Assembly (NCBI RefSeq): GCF_000938305.1
Contig: NZ_JYMT01000002.1
Coordinates: 86,033 to 150,032 of the forward strand
DNA from: Bradyrhizobium sp. LTSP885
GTDB taxonomy: Bacteria > Pseudomonadota > Alphaproteobacteria > Rhizobiales > Xanthobacteraceae
Length of the DNA: 64,000 bases
Reading direction: 5' to 3'
Part shown: one piece after another, positions 1-8,709 of the stretch
How the letters are laid out: every line of letters starts with the position of its first letter
Numbering within the stretch: the first letter of the stretch is position 1
Program-made: the position numbers and the translations under genes
The notes under the pieces: model-generated
Told to the model about the DNA's origin: nothing
The model's database searches: none
What the model saw: only the letters and a program-made list of their open reading frames with translations

Positions 1-1125
1 AAGCCGCAGGGCGTGATGCCCTACACCGGCGGTGTCGGTCCGTACCGCAGCATCTGCAACGAGGTCGCGAGCCGCGGCATGCTGGGCTTCAAGCTGAGCG
101 GTCCCGGCGTCGCCGCGCAATGCAATGACGGCGAGGTGGTGCAGCTGCAGCCCGACGTGCGGCTGGTGCTCAACATGCTCGGAGAGATGAACCTGCCGCC
201 GATCGAGACGATGGGTGCGCAGGGCGCGCGCGAGTTCCTCAACGAGTTCAACAAGGGCCGACCCGCCGGACGGCCGGTCGGCGAGGTCGGCACCGGCATG
301 TTGCAGGGCGCCGAAGGCCCGCTGCCTTACAAGCTCTATCGGCCGGCGACGCCGGGGCCGCATCCGGTTCTGGTCTATTTCCACGGCGGCGGCTGGGTGC
401 TCGGCGATGAACTCTCCGACGATCCGTTCTGCCGCGACATCTGCCGGCGCACCGGCATGATCGTCGTCAGCGTCGGCTATCGCCACGCGCCCGAGCATCG
501 CTTCCCGGCCGCGGCCGAAGACGGCTACGCCGCGACGCGCTGGATCGCCGCGCACACCGCCGAACTCGGCGGCCGCGCCGGGCCGGTGTTGGTCGCGGGC
601 TGGAGTGCCGGCGGCAATATCGCCGCCGTCACCTGCCAGCTCGCGCGCGATCGCGGCGGCCCCGACATCGCGGGACAGTTGCTGGTCTGTCCGGTCACCG
701 ACTGCACCTATGATCGGCCGTCCTATGTCGACAATGCGACGGGTTACTTCCTGACGCGCGGGCTGATGTTCTGGTTCTGGGACATGTACTGCTCGCCTGC
801 CGATCGCACCGATCCGCGCGCCTCGCCGCTGCGCGGCAAGCTCGAGGGCCTGCCGCCGGCCTATGTCGTGACCTGCGAGTTCGATCCGCTGCGCGACGAG
901 GGCATCGCCTATGCCGAGGCGCTCGCAAAGGCCGGCGTGCCGGTCGAGCAGCTCAAGGCGCACGGCCAGTTTCACTCGTCCTACACCATCGTCGACGTCA
1001 TCATCACCGGCGTCGGCGGCCGCGTGAAGATGGCGCGTGCGCTGCGCCGCTTTGCGGGGCTGCCCGAGGAGTTGGAGCAGGGCGAACGCAGCGAGGCGCC
1101 GAAGATCAACGCGGCGGCGATGTAG
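1..1125 (+). CDS. Baeyer-Villiger monooxygenase/alpha-beta hydrolase fusion, 3' part
   Basis: The reading frame is already open at base 1, so the 5' end lies outside the window and 374 residues are visible. The first ~35 visible residues ([17 protein letters not shown], then GFKLS) resemble the C-terminal end of flavin-dependent Baeyer-Villiger monooxygenases. From about residue 105 the protein is an HSL-type alpha/beta hydrolase: oxyanion-hole HGGGW at ~128, nucleophile GWSAGG with Ser ~202, Asp ~295 in FDPLRDE, and His ~325 in GQFHSSY. The inferred role is oxidation of a ketone to an ester or lactone followed by hydrolysis in one polypeptide. The hydrolase assignment is firm; the monooxygenase part rests on a short tail. 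The GTG/ATG at 13-18 is probably internal. Confidence 0.8.
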   Translation, partial: KPQGVMPYTGGVGPYRSICNEVASRGMLGFKLSGPGVAAQCNDGEVVQLQPDVRLVLNMLGEMNLPPIETMGAQGAREFLNEFNKGRPAGRPVGEVGTGMLQGAEGPLPYKLYRPATPGPHPVLVYFHGGGWVLGDELSDDPFCRDICRRTGMIVVSVGYRHAPEHRFPAAAEDGYAATRWIAAHTAELGGRAGPVLVAGWSAGGNIAAVTCQLARDRGGPDIAGQLLVCPVTDCTYDRPSYVDNATGYFLTRGLMFWFWDMYCSPADRTDPRASPLRGKLEGLPPAYVVTCEFDPLRDEGIAYAEALAKAGVPVEQLKAHGQFHSSYTIVDVIITGVGGRVKMARALRRFAGLPEELEQGERSEAPKINAAAM

Positions 1126-1138
1126 GCAACTCTTAGCT

Positions 1139-1258
1139 CGTCATTGCGAGCCAACGGGTCGCGCGAACGCGCGCCCGATGACAGGCTCCGCGAAGCAATC
1201 CATGGCGCCGCAAGCGGAAACATGGATTGCTTCGTCGCTAACGCTCCTCGCAATGACG
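1139..1258. repeat. Palindromic intergenic repeat, CATTGCGAG family (copy 1)
   Basis: About 120 bp bounded by CGTCATTGCGAG and its inverted complement CTCGCAATGACG, with inner arms GAAGCAATCCATG and CATGGATTGCTTC. A second copy of the family lies at 16587-16670. A fragment (GCGCAATGACG) follows at about 1278. It fills most of the gap between the hydrolase fusion and the convergent tetR gene. Confidence 0.85.
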
Positions 1259-1297
1259 ACTGAGAGTATGCGCATCTCGCGCAATGACGTTGCGAGA

Positions 1298-1939
1298 TCA
1301 ACCAACCTTCGGCCGGTACGCCGCGAAGAACACGCGCGTGGCGCTGTCGACCACGCTGGAGATCTGTTCGGGCGACGGCGACGGCTTGGCCTGGAAGATG
1401 AACGCCTGGAACAGCGTCGCCTGGCACATCTGCATGAACTGGGAGGCTGCGAGTTGGCAGTCATCGATCGCAAGTTCGCCGAGCGTTGTGCGCGCTTCGA
1501 GATAGGCGGCGAAGCGATCGATGGTGTGAGCGATCACGTGCTCATAGAACCGGCTGCCGAGCTCGGGCATCCGCTCGGCGATCGCCATCACGGTGCGGAC
1601 CGCCGAGCCACCGCCGGGACGGCAGAGCACCGCGACATAGGCGCGGCCGAACTCGGGGAGGGTGGTGTCGACGTCGCGTTCCGGATCGAAGTTGAAGGCG
1701 GTCTTGCTCTGCTCGAGCTTCTCTTCCTCGACGATCGCCGCGAACAGCCCGGCCTTGTCGGGGAAGTAAACATAGAGCGTGCCCTTGGAGACTCCGGCGG
1801 CACGCGCGATCTCGCCCATGCTGGCGCCGTCAAAACCGAGGTCCATGAAGACCTTGCGGGCGCCATCCAGGATCTGGCGGCGCTTCGAGGAGTCTTCCTC
1901 GCCGACGAGCTGGAGGGGCTTTGGGGACGGTGCAATCAT
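1298..1939 (-). CDS. TetR/AcrR family transcriptional repressor
   Basis: 213 residues. The N-terminal helix-turn-helix domain is typical (RRQILDGARKVFMDLGFDGASMGEIARAAGVSKGTLYVYFPDKAGLF, residues ~19-66, quoted in part: GVSKGTLYVYFPDK). The rest is an all-helical ligand-binding and dimerisation domain resembling the AefR-like or TetR_C groups. It is transcribed divergently from an RND-independent efflux pair (hlyD-like and DHA2 MFS), so it most likely represses that pump and itself, with a pump substrate as inducer. A perfect 23-bp palindrome lies 85 bp upstream of its ATG and overlaps its own -35 box. The ligand cannot be told from sequence. Confidence 0.92.
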   Translation of the reverse strand: MIAPSPKPLQLVGEEDSSKRRQILDGARKVFMDLGFDGASMGEIARAAGVSKGTLYVYFPDKAGLFAAIVEEEKLEQSKTAFNFDPERDVDTTLPEFGRAYVAVLCRPGGGSAVRTVMAIAERMPELGSRFYEHVIAHTIDRFAAYLEARTTLGELAIDDCQLAASQFMQMCQATLFQAFIFQAKPSPSPEQISSVVDSATRVFFAAYRPKVG

Positions 1940-2016
1940 TGGTTTAGCTTCTCGGGAAAGAATTCAACCCAGAATACGCGGGGTAAGAATCGAAGCATTA
2001 TAGTGCGCTGCACGGG

Positions 2017-2053
2017 AATATAGATTGACCGAACCGTTCGGTCAATGCTACCT
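2017..2053. promoter_or_regulatory. TetR operator overlapping divergent promoters
   Basis: A perfect inverted repeat with 11-bp arms, ATTGACCGAAC and GTTCGGTCAAT, around a single central C occupies 2024-2046. On the minus strand TTGACC (2045-2040) and TATATT (2022-2017) are separated by exactly 17 bp, a good sigma-70 promoter for tetR. On the plus strand TTGACC (2025-2030) could be the -35 for the efflux genes, with a poor -10 near 2049. Repressor binding would block both. The binding itself is inferred. Confidence 0.8.
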
Positions 2054-2130
2054 TTCGACGCGACGATGTCCCGCGAAGCTGGAGTTTCGGCCGTGCGCGC
2101 ATCGGGATTTATTTTGTGGGGAAGCCAATT

Positions 2131-3444
2131 ATGGCCGCAGCGAGAGACCAGGCCGCGCGCATCGTCCGTTCCGGGCCGGAGACGGCCGAGGACGCGTCGC
2201 ACCGCGATGCCTCCGCCAGTCCAGGCGAGCAGGCCAAAGCTCAAATTGCGGGTCATGCTGCCGAAGAAGCCAAGCGTGGTCCCGCCGAGGCGCCGACCGT
2301 GCCTGCGCCCGACGACAAACCAGCGGCTGCGCCTGCTGCCGTCGCCGCGCCGAAATCCGGCAAGCGCAAATTCGTCATGATCGGCGTGATCGGCCTGCTG
2401 GCGCTCGCCGCCGCGAGCTACGCCGCCTATTACCTGATGGTCGGACGCTTCTACATCGCGACCGACGACGCCTATGTCCGCGCCAACAACACCATGCTCG
2501 GCGCCCGCGTCGCGGGCCACATCGCCGCGATCCTGCCGGGTGACAATGCGCTGGTGCGTGCCGGCGACGTGGTCTTGCGGATCGATGATGGCGACTATCG
2601 CATCGCGGTCGACGCCGCGCGCACCAGGATCGCAACCCAGCAGGCAACCATCGAACGCATCGGCCGCCAGATCACGGCGGCCGAGAGCGCGGTCGAGCAG
2701 GCCAAGGCGCAGCTCGTCTCTGCGGAAGCCGGCATGAAGCGAGCTGATCTCGATTTCGATCGCCAGCAGGCGCTAAGCAACAAGGGCTTTGCGTCGCGCG
2801 CGACCTTCGAAGTCTCCGAAGCCGGCCGTGACCAGGGCGCGGCCGCGGTGCGGTCGTCGCAGGCGGCTTACGACGCCGCAAACAGCAATGTCGATGTCAC
2901 CAAGGCGCAGCAGGTCGAGGCTCGCGCCCAACTCGCCGAACTGCAGACCCAGCTTGCCAAGGCCGAACGCGATCTCGGTTTCACCGCGGTCCGCGCCCCG
3001 GTCGACGGCACCTTCTCCAATCGCCTGGTCAATACCGGCGACTACGTCACGCTCGGCCAGCGGCTTGGCAACGTGGTGCCACTCGAGGGCGTCTATATCG
3101 ACGCCAACTACAAGGAAACCCAGCTCAAGCGCATTCGCCCGGGCCAGAGGGTGACCATCAAGGTGGACGCCTACGGCTTCCGCAAATTCACCGGTATTGT
3201 GGACAGCATCTCCCCGGCGGCTGGCTCGGTGTTCACGCTGCTGCCGCCCGACAACGCCACCGGCAACTTCACCAAGATCGTGCAGCGCCTGCCGGTGCGT
3301 ATTAAAGTGCCGGCAAGCGTCGCGAAACAGGGCATGTTGCGTGCCGGCATGTCGGTCTACACCGTCGTCGACACGACCGAGGGCGCGACCGACGCTGACA
3401 GCAGCAGCGATCTCGACGCGCCGATGATGATCCATCCGCAGTGA
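2131..3444 (+). CDS. HlyD/EmrA-type membrane fusion protein of an efflux pump
   Basis: 437 residues from ATG 2131, which has GGGGAAG eight bases upstream; a GTG at 2116 is a less likely start. A Pro/Ala-rich cytoplasmic tail of ~80 residues precedes one membrane helix (about 81-103, FVMIGVIGLLALAAASYAAYY). Then come the biotinyl-lipoyl half-motifs (RVAGHIAAILPGDNALVRAGDVV and APVDGTFSNRLVNTGDYVTLG, both characteristic), a long alpha-helical hairpin rich in Ala/Gln, and a beta-barrel region. This is the periplasmic adaptor that links an inner-membrane transporter to an outer-membrane channel. It lies 51 bp upstream of a DHA2 MFS gene, as in emrAB. No outer-membrane channel gene is present here. 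The 80-residue cytoplasmic extension is longer than in EmrA. Confidence 0.9.
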   Translation: MAAARDQAARIVRSGPETAEDASHRDASASPGEQAKAQIAGHAAEEAKRGPAEAPTVPAPDDKPAAAPAAVAAPKSGKRKFVMIGVIGLLALAAASYAAYYLMVGRFYIATDDAYVRANNTMLGARVAGHIAAILPGDNALVRAGDVVLRIDDGDYRIAVDAARTRIATQQATIERIGRQITAAESAVEQAKAQLVSAEAGMKRADLDFDRQQALSNKGFASRATFEVSEAGRDQGAAAVRSSQAAYDAANSNVDVTKAQQVEARAQLAELQTQLAKAERDLGFTAVRAPVDGTFSNRLVNTGDYVTLGQRLGNVVPLEGVYIDANYKETQLKRIRPGQRVTIKVDAYGFRKFTGIVDSISPAAGSVFTLLPPDNATGNFTKIVQRLPVRIKVPASVAKQGMLRAGMSVYTVVDTTEGATDADSSSDLDAPMMIHPQ

Positions 3445-3495
3445 TTGCCTTGAAGCTTCGAACCATCGGTTTGAAGCTCGGAGCCCGATGAGCCC

Positions 3496-5085
3496 ATGGC
3501 CAACGCGACCGCTGCTTCCCCTTCGATGATGACCGGCGCCTCGGAGTCCGAGCGCATTCAGCCGAAGCGCCTGGTTGCCTTCATCATCATGGTGTTCGGG
3601 ATGTTCATGGCGATCCTGGACATCCAGGTCGTCTCGGCCTCGCTCAGCGACATCCAGGCCGGCCTGTCGGCAAGCTCGACCGAAGTGTCGTGGGTGCAGA
3701 CCGCTTACCTGATCGCCGAGGTGATCGCGATCCCGCTGTCCGGCTTCCTGTCGCGCGCGCTCGGCACACGGCTGCTGTTTGCGATCTCGGCCTTCGGCTT
3801 CACCGTAGCGAGCCTGTTGTGCGGCTTCGCCTCCTCGATCGAGCAGATGATCCTGTGGCGCGCGCTGCAGGGATTCCTCGGCGCCGGCATGATCCCGACC
3901 GTGTTCGCCTCGGCCTACACCATCTTCCCGCGCAGCAAGTTCTACATCGTCGCGCCGATCATCGGCCTGGTCGCGACGCTGGCGCCGACAGTCGGCCCGA
4001 CGGTCGGCGGCTACATCACCGACCTGATGTCGTGGCACTGGCTGTTCTTCATCAACGTCGTGCCGGGCATCGGGATTACCATCGGCGTGCTGGCGCTGAT
4101 CGATTTCGACCAGCCGAACTTCGCGCTGCTCGACCGTTTCGACTGGTGGGGCCTGATCTTCATGGGCGGCTTCCTCGGCGCGCTCGAATATGTGCTCGAG
4201 GAAGGCCCGCAATATGAGTGGCTGCAGGACACCTCGGTCGCGGTCTGCGCCGCCGTCTGCTTCCTCTCGGGACTCGCGTTCTTCTGGCGCGTGCTGACCG
4301 CGGAGGAACCGATCGTCGATCTCTATGCCTTCGCCAACCGCAACTTCGCGATCGGCTGCGTGCTGCAATTCTGCATCGGCATCGGGCTTTACGGCCTGAC
4401 TTACGTCTATCCGCGCTATCTCGCGGAAATCCGCGGCTACAGCGCGTTGATGATCGGCGAGACCATGTTCGTGTCGGGCGCCACCATGTTCTTGATGGCG
4501 CCGGTCGTGGGACGGCTGATGCAGAAGGTCGACCTGCGCTACATCATCGCCTTCGGCCTCGTCACCTTCGCGATGGGCTCCTGGCAGATGACCTGGATCA
4601 CCCGCGACTACGATTTCTACGAGCTGATGGTGCCGCAGATCCTGCGCGGCATCGGCATGATGTGCGCGATGGTGCCGACCAACAATATCGCGCTCGCCAC
4701 GCTGCCGCAGGACCGGGTCAAGAACGCCTCCGGCCTGTTCAATCTGATGCGCAATCTCGGCGGCGCGGTCGGGCTTGCCGTCATCAACCAGGTGCTCAAC
4801 GACCGCACCGACCTGCACATCTCGCGGCTGCAGGACCGCGTCACCTGGGGCAACGCCACCGCGGTCGAGACGCTCAACAATTTCGCCCAACGCATGCAGG
4901 GTATGGGCGATTCCGCCGTCATGGCGATGAAGCAGCTCTCGCAGATCGTGCACCGCCAGGCCGCGGTGATGGGCTATGGCGACGCCTTCTTCATGCTGTC
5001 GCTGTTCTATGTCGGCCTCAGCCTCCTGGTGCTGCTGGTCAACAAGCCGCCGTCAATGGCCGCAGGCGGCGGCGACGCGCATTGA
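3496..5085 (+). CDS. DHA2 family MFS drug exporter (EmrB-like)
   Basis: 529 residues with about 14 predicted membrane segments. The first helix carries the DHA2 motif AILDIQVVSASL, close to motif D1 of EmrB/QacA transporters. Motif A-like (GFLSRALGTRLLF) and motif C-like (VATLAPTVGPTVGGY) sequences follow. It uses the proton gradient to expel hydrophobic compounds, and with the preceding HlyD-like adaptor forms an EmrAB-type pump. The gene is the second of the TetR-controlled pair. Substrate is unknown. Confidence 0.92.
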   Translation: MANATAASPSMMTGASESERIQPKRLVAFIIMVFGMFMAILDIQVVSASLSDIQAGLSASSTEVSWVQTAYLIAEVIAIPLSGFLSRALGTRLLFAISAFGFTVASLLCGFASSIEQMILWRALQGFLGAGMIPTVFASAYTIFPRSKFYIVAPIIGLVATLAPTVGPTVGGYITDLMSWHWLFFINVVPGIGITIGVLALIDFDQPNFALLDRFDWWGLIFMGGFLGALEYVLEEGPQYEWLQDTSVAVCAAVCFLSGLAFFWRVLTAEEPIVDLYAFANRNFAIGCVLQFCIGIGLYGLTYVYPRYLAEIRGYSALMIGETMFVSGATMFLMAPVVGRLMQKVDLRYIIAFGLVTFAMGSWQMTWITRDYDFYELMVPQILRGIGMMCAMVPTNNIALATLPQDRVKNASGLFNLMRNLGGAVGLAVINQVLNDRTDLHISRLQDRVTWGNATAVETLNNFAQRMQGMGDSAVMAMKQLSQIVHRQAAVMGYGDAFFMLSLFYVGLSLLVLLVNKPPSMAAGGGDAH

Positions 5086-5102
5086 GTCCTGGCGGCCACA
5101 CT

Positions 5103-5161
5103 CGCGCGGTTTGAATCGCGAGATGACGTGCTCACGCCGATGTCATCTTGCAAATCGCGCG
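5103..5161. repeat. Imperfect long inverted repeat downstream of the efflux operon
   Basis: AGATGAC (5121-5127) pairs with GTCATCT (5142-5148), and the outer parts (CGCGCGGTTTG and CAAATCGCGCG) pair imperfectly. No T-run follows, so intrinsic termination is only possible. The right arm overlaps the -35 of the next promoter. Confidence 0.5.
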
Positions 5162-5176
5162 TGACGCATTTATAAG
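5148..5176 (+). promoter_or_regulatory. Sigma-70-type promoter before a 22-aa ORF
   Basis: TTGCAA (5148-5153) and TATAAG (5171-5176) are separated by 17 bp. A start near 5183 would give a ~27-nt leader to the short ORF at 5210. It is among the better-looking housekeeping promoters in the window; activity is inferred. Confidence 0.6.
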
Positions 5177-5209
5177 CAGCGCATTATCACTCGAACCGGG
5201 GAGATGTGC

Positions 5210-5278
5210 ATGATTTCGTCGTTTACACAGATCGCGCGCCCGCGTTCGAGGCTCTTGCTGGACGCCGTCGCGTATTGA
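5210..5278 (+). CDS. Possible 22-residue leader or small protein
   Basis: ATG 5210 is preceded by GGGGAGAT at good spacing and by a strong promoter-like pair. The product begins MISSFTQIARPRSRLL and ends at TGA 5276-5278. No family is recognised. A 7-bp-stem hairpin follows at 5290-5310, and the ABC exporter gene begins at 5428. The layout suggests either a translated attenuator or an independent small protein. Coding is unproven because the ORF is so short. Confidence 0.45.
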   Translation: MISSFTQIARPRSRLLLDAVAY

Positions 5279-5289
5279 GCACCAGCTCT

Positions 5290-5310
5290 GATCGGGCCTG
5301 ATCCCCGATC
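5290..5310 (+). promoter_or_regulatory. Hairpin downstream of the 22-aa ORF
   Basis: GATCGGG and CCCGATC form a perfect 7-bp stem around a 7-base loop, 12 bp after the short ORF stop. No run of T follows, so it is not a classic terminator. The rest of the 5086-5427 interval shows nothing else that I can support. Confidence 0.45.
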
Positions 5311-5427
5311 GTCAAGACTTCCAACACGTTACCGATTGTTTTCAACGACGCTCGTGGCCGGATTCCGCCCGCGCGTCACTTCAGATGGGAGCCGGCCGGC
5401 GCTGCTGATGCGTGGCCGGAATGTGCC

Positions 5428-7230
5428 ATGACCGTTCAAACCACCAAACGACCCGCCGCGATCCGAATCGTGCTGCCGTTCGTGTTCCGCCACTGGCTGA
5501 AGCAGCCGCTGCTTGGTTCCGCGATGATCGCGGGATTCCTCGGCGCGACCGTCGCTGACCTTTTGATGCCGGTCTATTCCGGCCATCTGGTCGATGCGCT
5601 GACCTCCGGCGCCTCTGATACCGCCGCGCGCCATGCGGCGACGATCGCGTTCGCCGCGATCGTCGCGCTAGGCCTGATGTCGGTGATCCTGCGCATGTGC
5701 GGGCTGCAGGCGATCGTGCCGTTCACGTTGAAGACGATGGCCGACGTCGCACAGCAGACCTTCATGCGCGTGCAGCGCTTTTCGACCGACTGGCACGCCA
5801 ATTCGTTCGCCGGTTCCACCGTGCGCAAGGTCACGCGCGGCATGTGGGCGCTCGACCTGTTGAACGACACGATCCTGATGGCGCTGCTGCCCTCGATGGT
5901 GGTGCTGCTGGGCTCGATGATCCTGCTCGGCCTGCACTGGCCGCAGTTAGGGGCGGTGATCGCGATCGGATCGGTGATCTATGTCACGATGACCGTCACG
6001 CTGTCGATCGGCTACGTCGCGCCGGCCGCGCGCATCTCCAACGCGTGGGACACCAAGGTCGGCGGCACTCTGGCGGATGCGTTGACCTGCAACGCCGTCG
6101 TGAAATCGTTCGGCGCGGAAGCGCGCGAGGACGCGCGGCTCGGCGGCGTGATCGGGCGCTGGCGCAGGCGGGTGCGGCGGACCTGGTTCCGCTACAACTA
6201 CACCTCGGCTGCGCAATTGATGGTGCTGCTGTGCTTCCGCGCGTCGGTGATCGGCGGCGCGATCCTGCTGTGGGCGGCGGGCCGCGCCACGCCGGGCGAC
6301 GTCACCTATGTGCTGACCAGCTACTACATCATCCACGCCTATTTGCGTGACGTCGGCATGCACATCAACAATCTGCAGCGTTCGGTGAACGACATGGAGG
6401 AACTGGTAGCGATCCATGGCGAACCGCTCGGCATTGTCGACGTTGATGATGCCGCGCCGATCGACATCCAGGGTGGTCGCATCGTGTTCGACGACGTCAC
6501 GTTCCATTATGGCGGCCATCGCCTGCCGCTCTATGACGGGCTGTCGGTCGACATCCGTGCGGGCGAGCGCGTCGGCCTGGTCGGGCGCTCCGGCTCCGGC
6601 AAGACGACCTTCGTCAAGCTGGTGCAGCGGCTCTACGACGTCTCCGGCGGCACAATCCTGATCGACGGTCAGGATATCGCCAAGGCGACGCAGCAATCGT
6701 TGCGCAGCCAGATCGCGATTGTGCAGCAGGAGCCGATCCTGTTCCACCGCTCGCTGGCGGAGAACATCGGCTACGGCCGGCCGGGAGCCAGCATGGAGGC
6801 GGTCGAACAGGCGGCGCGGCTGGCCAATGCGCACGACTTCATCATGCGGCTGCCGAAGGGCTACGGCACGCTGGTGGGCGAGCGCGGCGTCAAGCTGTCG
6901 GGCGGCGAGCGGCAGCGCGTGGCGCTGGCGCGCGCGTTCCTGGCCGATGCGCCGGTGCTGATCCTGGACGAGGCGACCTCGAGCCTCGACTCGGAATCGG
7001 AGGCGTTGATCCAAGAGGCGATGGAGCGGCTGATGAAGGGCCGGACCTCGATCGTGATCGCGCATCGGCTGTCGACGGTGCGCAGCATGGACCGGATCCT
7101 GGTGTTCGATCGCGGCGCGATCGTCGAGCAGGGCACGCACAAGACGCTCGCGGCGCGGACAAGCGGCATCTACCGCGGCCTGTTCGAGCTTCAGGTGACC
7201 GAGTTCGGTCGGATCGACGCGGCGGAGTGA
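5428..7230 (+). CDS. ABC exporter, fused membrane and ATPase domains (MsbA-like half-transporter)
   Basis: 600 residues. Residues ~1-320 hold six membrane helices of an ABC type-1 exporter. The C-terminal ATPase has Walker A GRSGSGKTT (~388), signature LSGGERQRVALARA (~490), Walker B VLILDEATSSLD (~510) and the switch His in IVIAHRLSTV. It works as a homodimer or heterodimer that expels lipids, peptides or drugs by ATP hydrolysis. A MATE gene follows 75 bp later on the same strand. Substrate is not evident; one of several multidrug-type ABC subfamilies is likely. Confidence 0.9.
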   Translation: MTVQTTKRPAAIRIVLPFVFRHWLKQPLLGSAMIAGFLGATVADLLMPVYSGHLVDALTSGASDTAARHAATIAFAAIVALGLMSVILRMCGLQAIVPFTLKTMADVAQQTFMRVQRFSTDWHANSFAGSTVRKVTRGMWALDLLNDTILMALLPSMVVLLGSMILLGLHWPQLGAVIAIGSVIYVTMTVTLSIGYVAPAARISNAWDTKVGGTLADALTCNAVVKSFGAEAREDARLGGVIGRWRRRVRRTWFRYNYTSAAQLMVLLCFRASVIGGAILLWAAGRATPGDVTYVLTSYYIIHAYLRDVGMHINNLQRSVNDMEELVAIHGEPLGIVDVDDAAPIDIQGGRIVFDDVTFHYGGHRLPLYDGLSVDIRAGERVGLVGRSGSGKTTFVKLVQRLYDVSGGTILIDGQDIAKATQQSLRSQIAIVQQEPILFHRSLAENIGYGRPGASMEAVEQAARLANAHDFIMRLPKGYGTLVGERGVKLSGGERQRVALARAFLADAPVLILDEATSSLDSESEALIQEAMERLMKGRTSIVIAHRLSTVRSMDRILVFDRGAIVEQGTHKTLAARTSGIYRGLFELQVTEFGRIDAAE

Positions 7231-7305
7231 AAATTATGGCGCGTGGCTGACGATCGCCACGCGCCAGCAATGGATTTTGAGATTGGAATTGAGACTGGAA
7301 TTGTA

Positions 7306-8709
7306 ATGAAAGACCTGACGCACGGCTCCATCGTGAGCCACATCCTGGCGATGGCGCCACCGATCGTGGTCGGCATGATCACGATCATGGTCTGCCAGCT
7401 CGTCGATCTGTATTTTGTCGCCAACCTCGGCGACGCCGCTGTCGCCGGCGTAGCGGCGGCCGGCAACGCCGGATTCCTGATCAACGGGTTCATGCAGGTG
7501 CTGGGCGTCGGCTCGGTCGCGCTGATCGCGCAGGCTGTCGGACGCAAGGACCGGTTCGACGCCAATCTGGTGTTCAACCAGGCAATCGTACTGTCGGTGC
7601 TGTGCGGGCTGCTGACCCTGGTCGCGGGCGCCATGCTGTCGCGGCCTTATATGCGCGCGGTTGCCGCCGACCAGGCGACGATCGCGGCCGGCACCACCTA
7701 TTTGCTGTGGTTCATGCCGGCGCTGGCGCTGCAATTCATCACGCAGGTGATGGGCTCGGGACTCCGTGCCACCGGCATCGTGCGGCCGAGCATGCTGGTG
7801 CAGGTGCTCGCGGTGCTGATCAATATCGCGCTGGCGCCGGTCCTGATCGCCGGCTGGGGCACCGGCCATCCGCTCGGCGTCGCCGGCGCAGGCTTCGCGA
7901 GCTCGATCGCGGTGCTGGTCGCCGTCATGATGCTGTTCGTGTACTTCCACATGCTCGAACGCTATGTCGGCTTCGATCCCGCGCAGTGGCGTCCGCAGCT
8001 CCTGGTGTGGAAGCGCATCCTCAATGTTGGCCTGCCGGCCGGCGGCGAATTCGCGATCATCTTCGCCTGGATGGGCGTGATCTATTATGTGCTGCGCGAT
8101 TTCGGCCCGGCGGCCCAGGCCGGATTCGGTATCGGAACGCGTGTGCTCGGCCTGATCCAGATGCCGGCGCTGGCGGTGGCGCTCGCCGCCGGGCCAATCG
8201 CCGGCCAGAACTTCGGCGCCGGGAATTTCGCGCGCGTGCGGGAGACGTTCGTCAAGGCGGCCTTGACCGGCACCGTCGTGATGATCGGCTTCACGATCCT
8301 GGCGCAGTGGAAGCCGGAATGGTTGCTCGGCAACTTCTCGAATGACCGCGAGACGATGGCGGTTGCAGCCCAGTTCCTGCGGCTGGTCTCGCTCAATCTG
8401 GTGGCGCAAGGAATGGTCTTCACCTGCAACTGCATGTTCCAGGGACTCGGCAACACCAGGCCGGTGGTCATCAGCTCGGCGACGCGCCTGCTCACCTATG
8501 CGGTGCCGGCGGTCTGGCTCTCGACGCTGTCAGGCTTCCGGATCGAGCACGTCTGGTATTTGTCGATCGCGACCACGACGCTGCAGGCCACATTGAGCCT
8601 GTGGCTGCTGCGCCGCGAGTTCGGCAAGCGCCTGGTGCCGCCGGTGCGCGAGGTTACTCCGGAACGAGCTGGGCCGGAGGCGGCACCTGCTGCGTCCGCG
8701 TCCGTGTAG
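7306..8709 (+). CDS. MATE family efflux transporter
   Basis: 467 residues from ATG 7306, chosen because MATE proteins of this group begin MKDLTHGSI near the first helix. In-frame ATG 7270 and GTG 7243 would add 12 or 21 residues. About 12 membrane helices are arranged in two homologous halves; conserved features include VDLYFVANLGDAAVAGV near the N terminus and GIGTRVLGLIQMPALAVALAAGPIAGQNFGAG at the start of the second half (quoted in part: AGPIAGQNFGAG). It exports cationic drugs by H+ or Na+ antiport. Its last 56 bp overlap the 3' end of the convergent EamA gene. Confidence 0.92.
   Translation: MKDLTHGSIVSHILAMAPPIVVGMITIMVCQLVDLYFVANLGDAAVAGVAAAGNAGFLINGFMQVLGVGSVALIAQAVGRKDRFDANLVFNQAIVLSVLCGLLTLVAGAMLSRPYMRAVAADQATIAAGTTYLLWFMPALALQFITQVMGSGLRATGIVRPSMLVQVLAVLINIALAPVLIAGWGTGHPLGVAGAGFASSIAVLVAVMMLFVYFHMLERYVGFDPAQWRPQLLVWKRILNVGLPAGGEFAIIFAWMGVIYYVLRDFGPAAQAGFGIGTRVLGLIQMPALAVALAAGPIAGQNFGAGNFARVRETFVKAALTGTVVMIGFTILAQWKPEWLLGNFSNDRETMAVAAQFLRLVSLNLVAQGMVFTCNCMFQGLGNTRPVVISSATRLLTYAVPAVWLSTLSGFRIEHVWYLSIATTTLQATLSLWLLRREFGKRLVPPVREVTPERAGPEAAPAASASV

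Noticed and set aside
2773..4953. 726-residue minus-strand ORF opposite the efflux genes
   Set aside because: It is a His/Arg/Asp-rich shadow of the hlyD and MFS genes with no domain.
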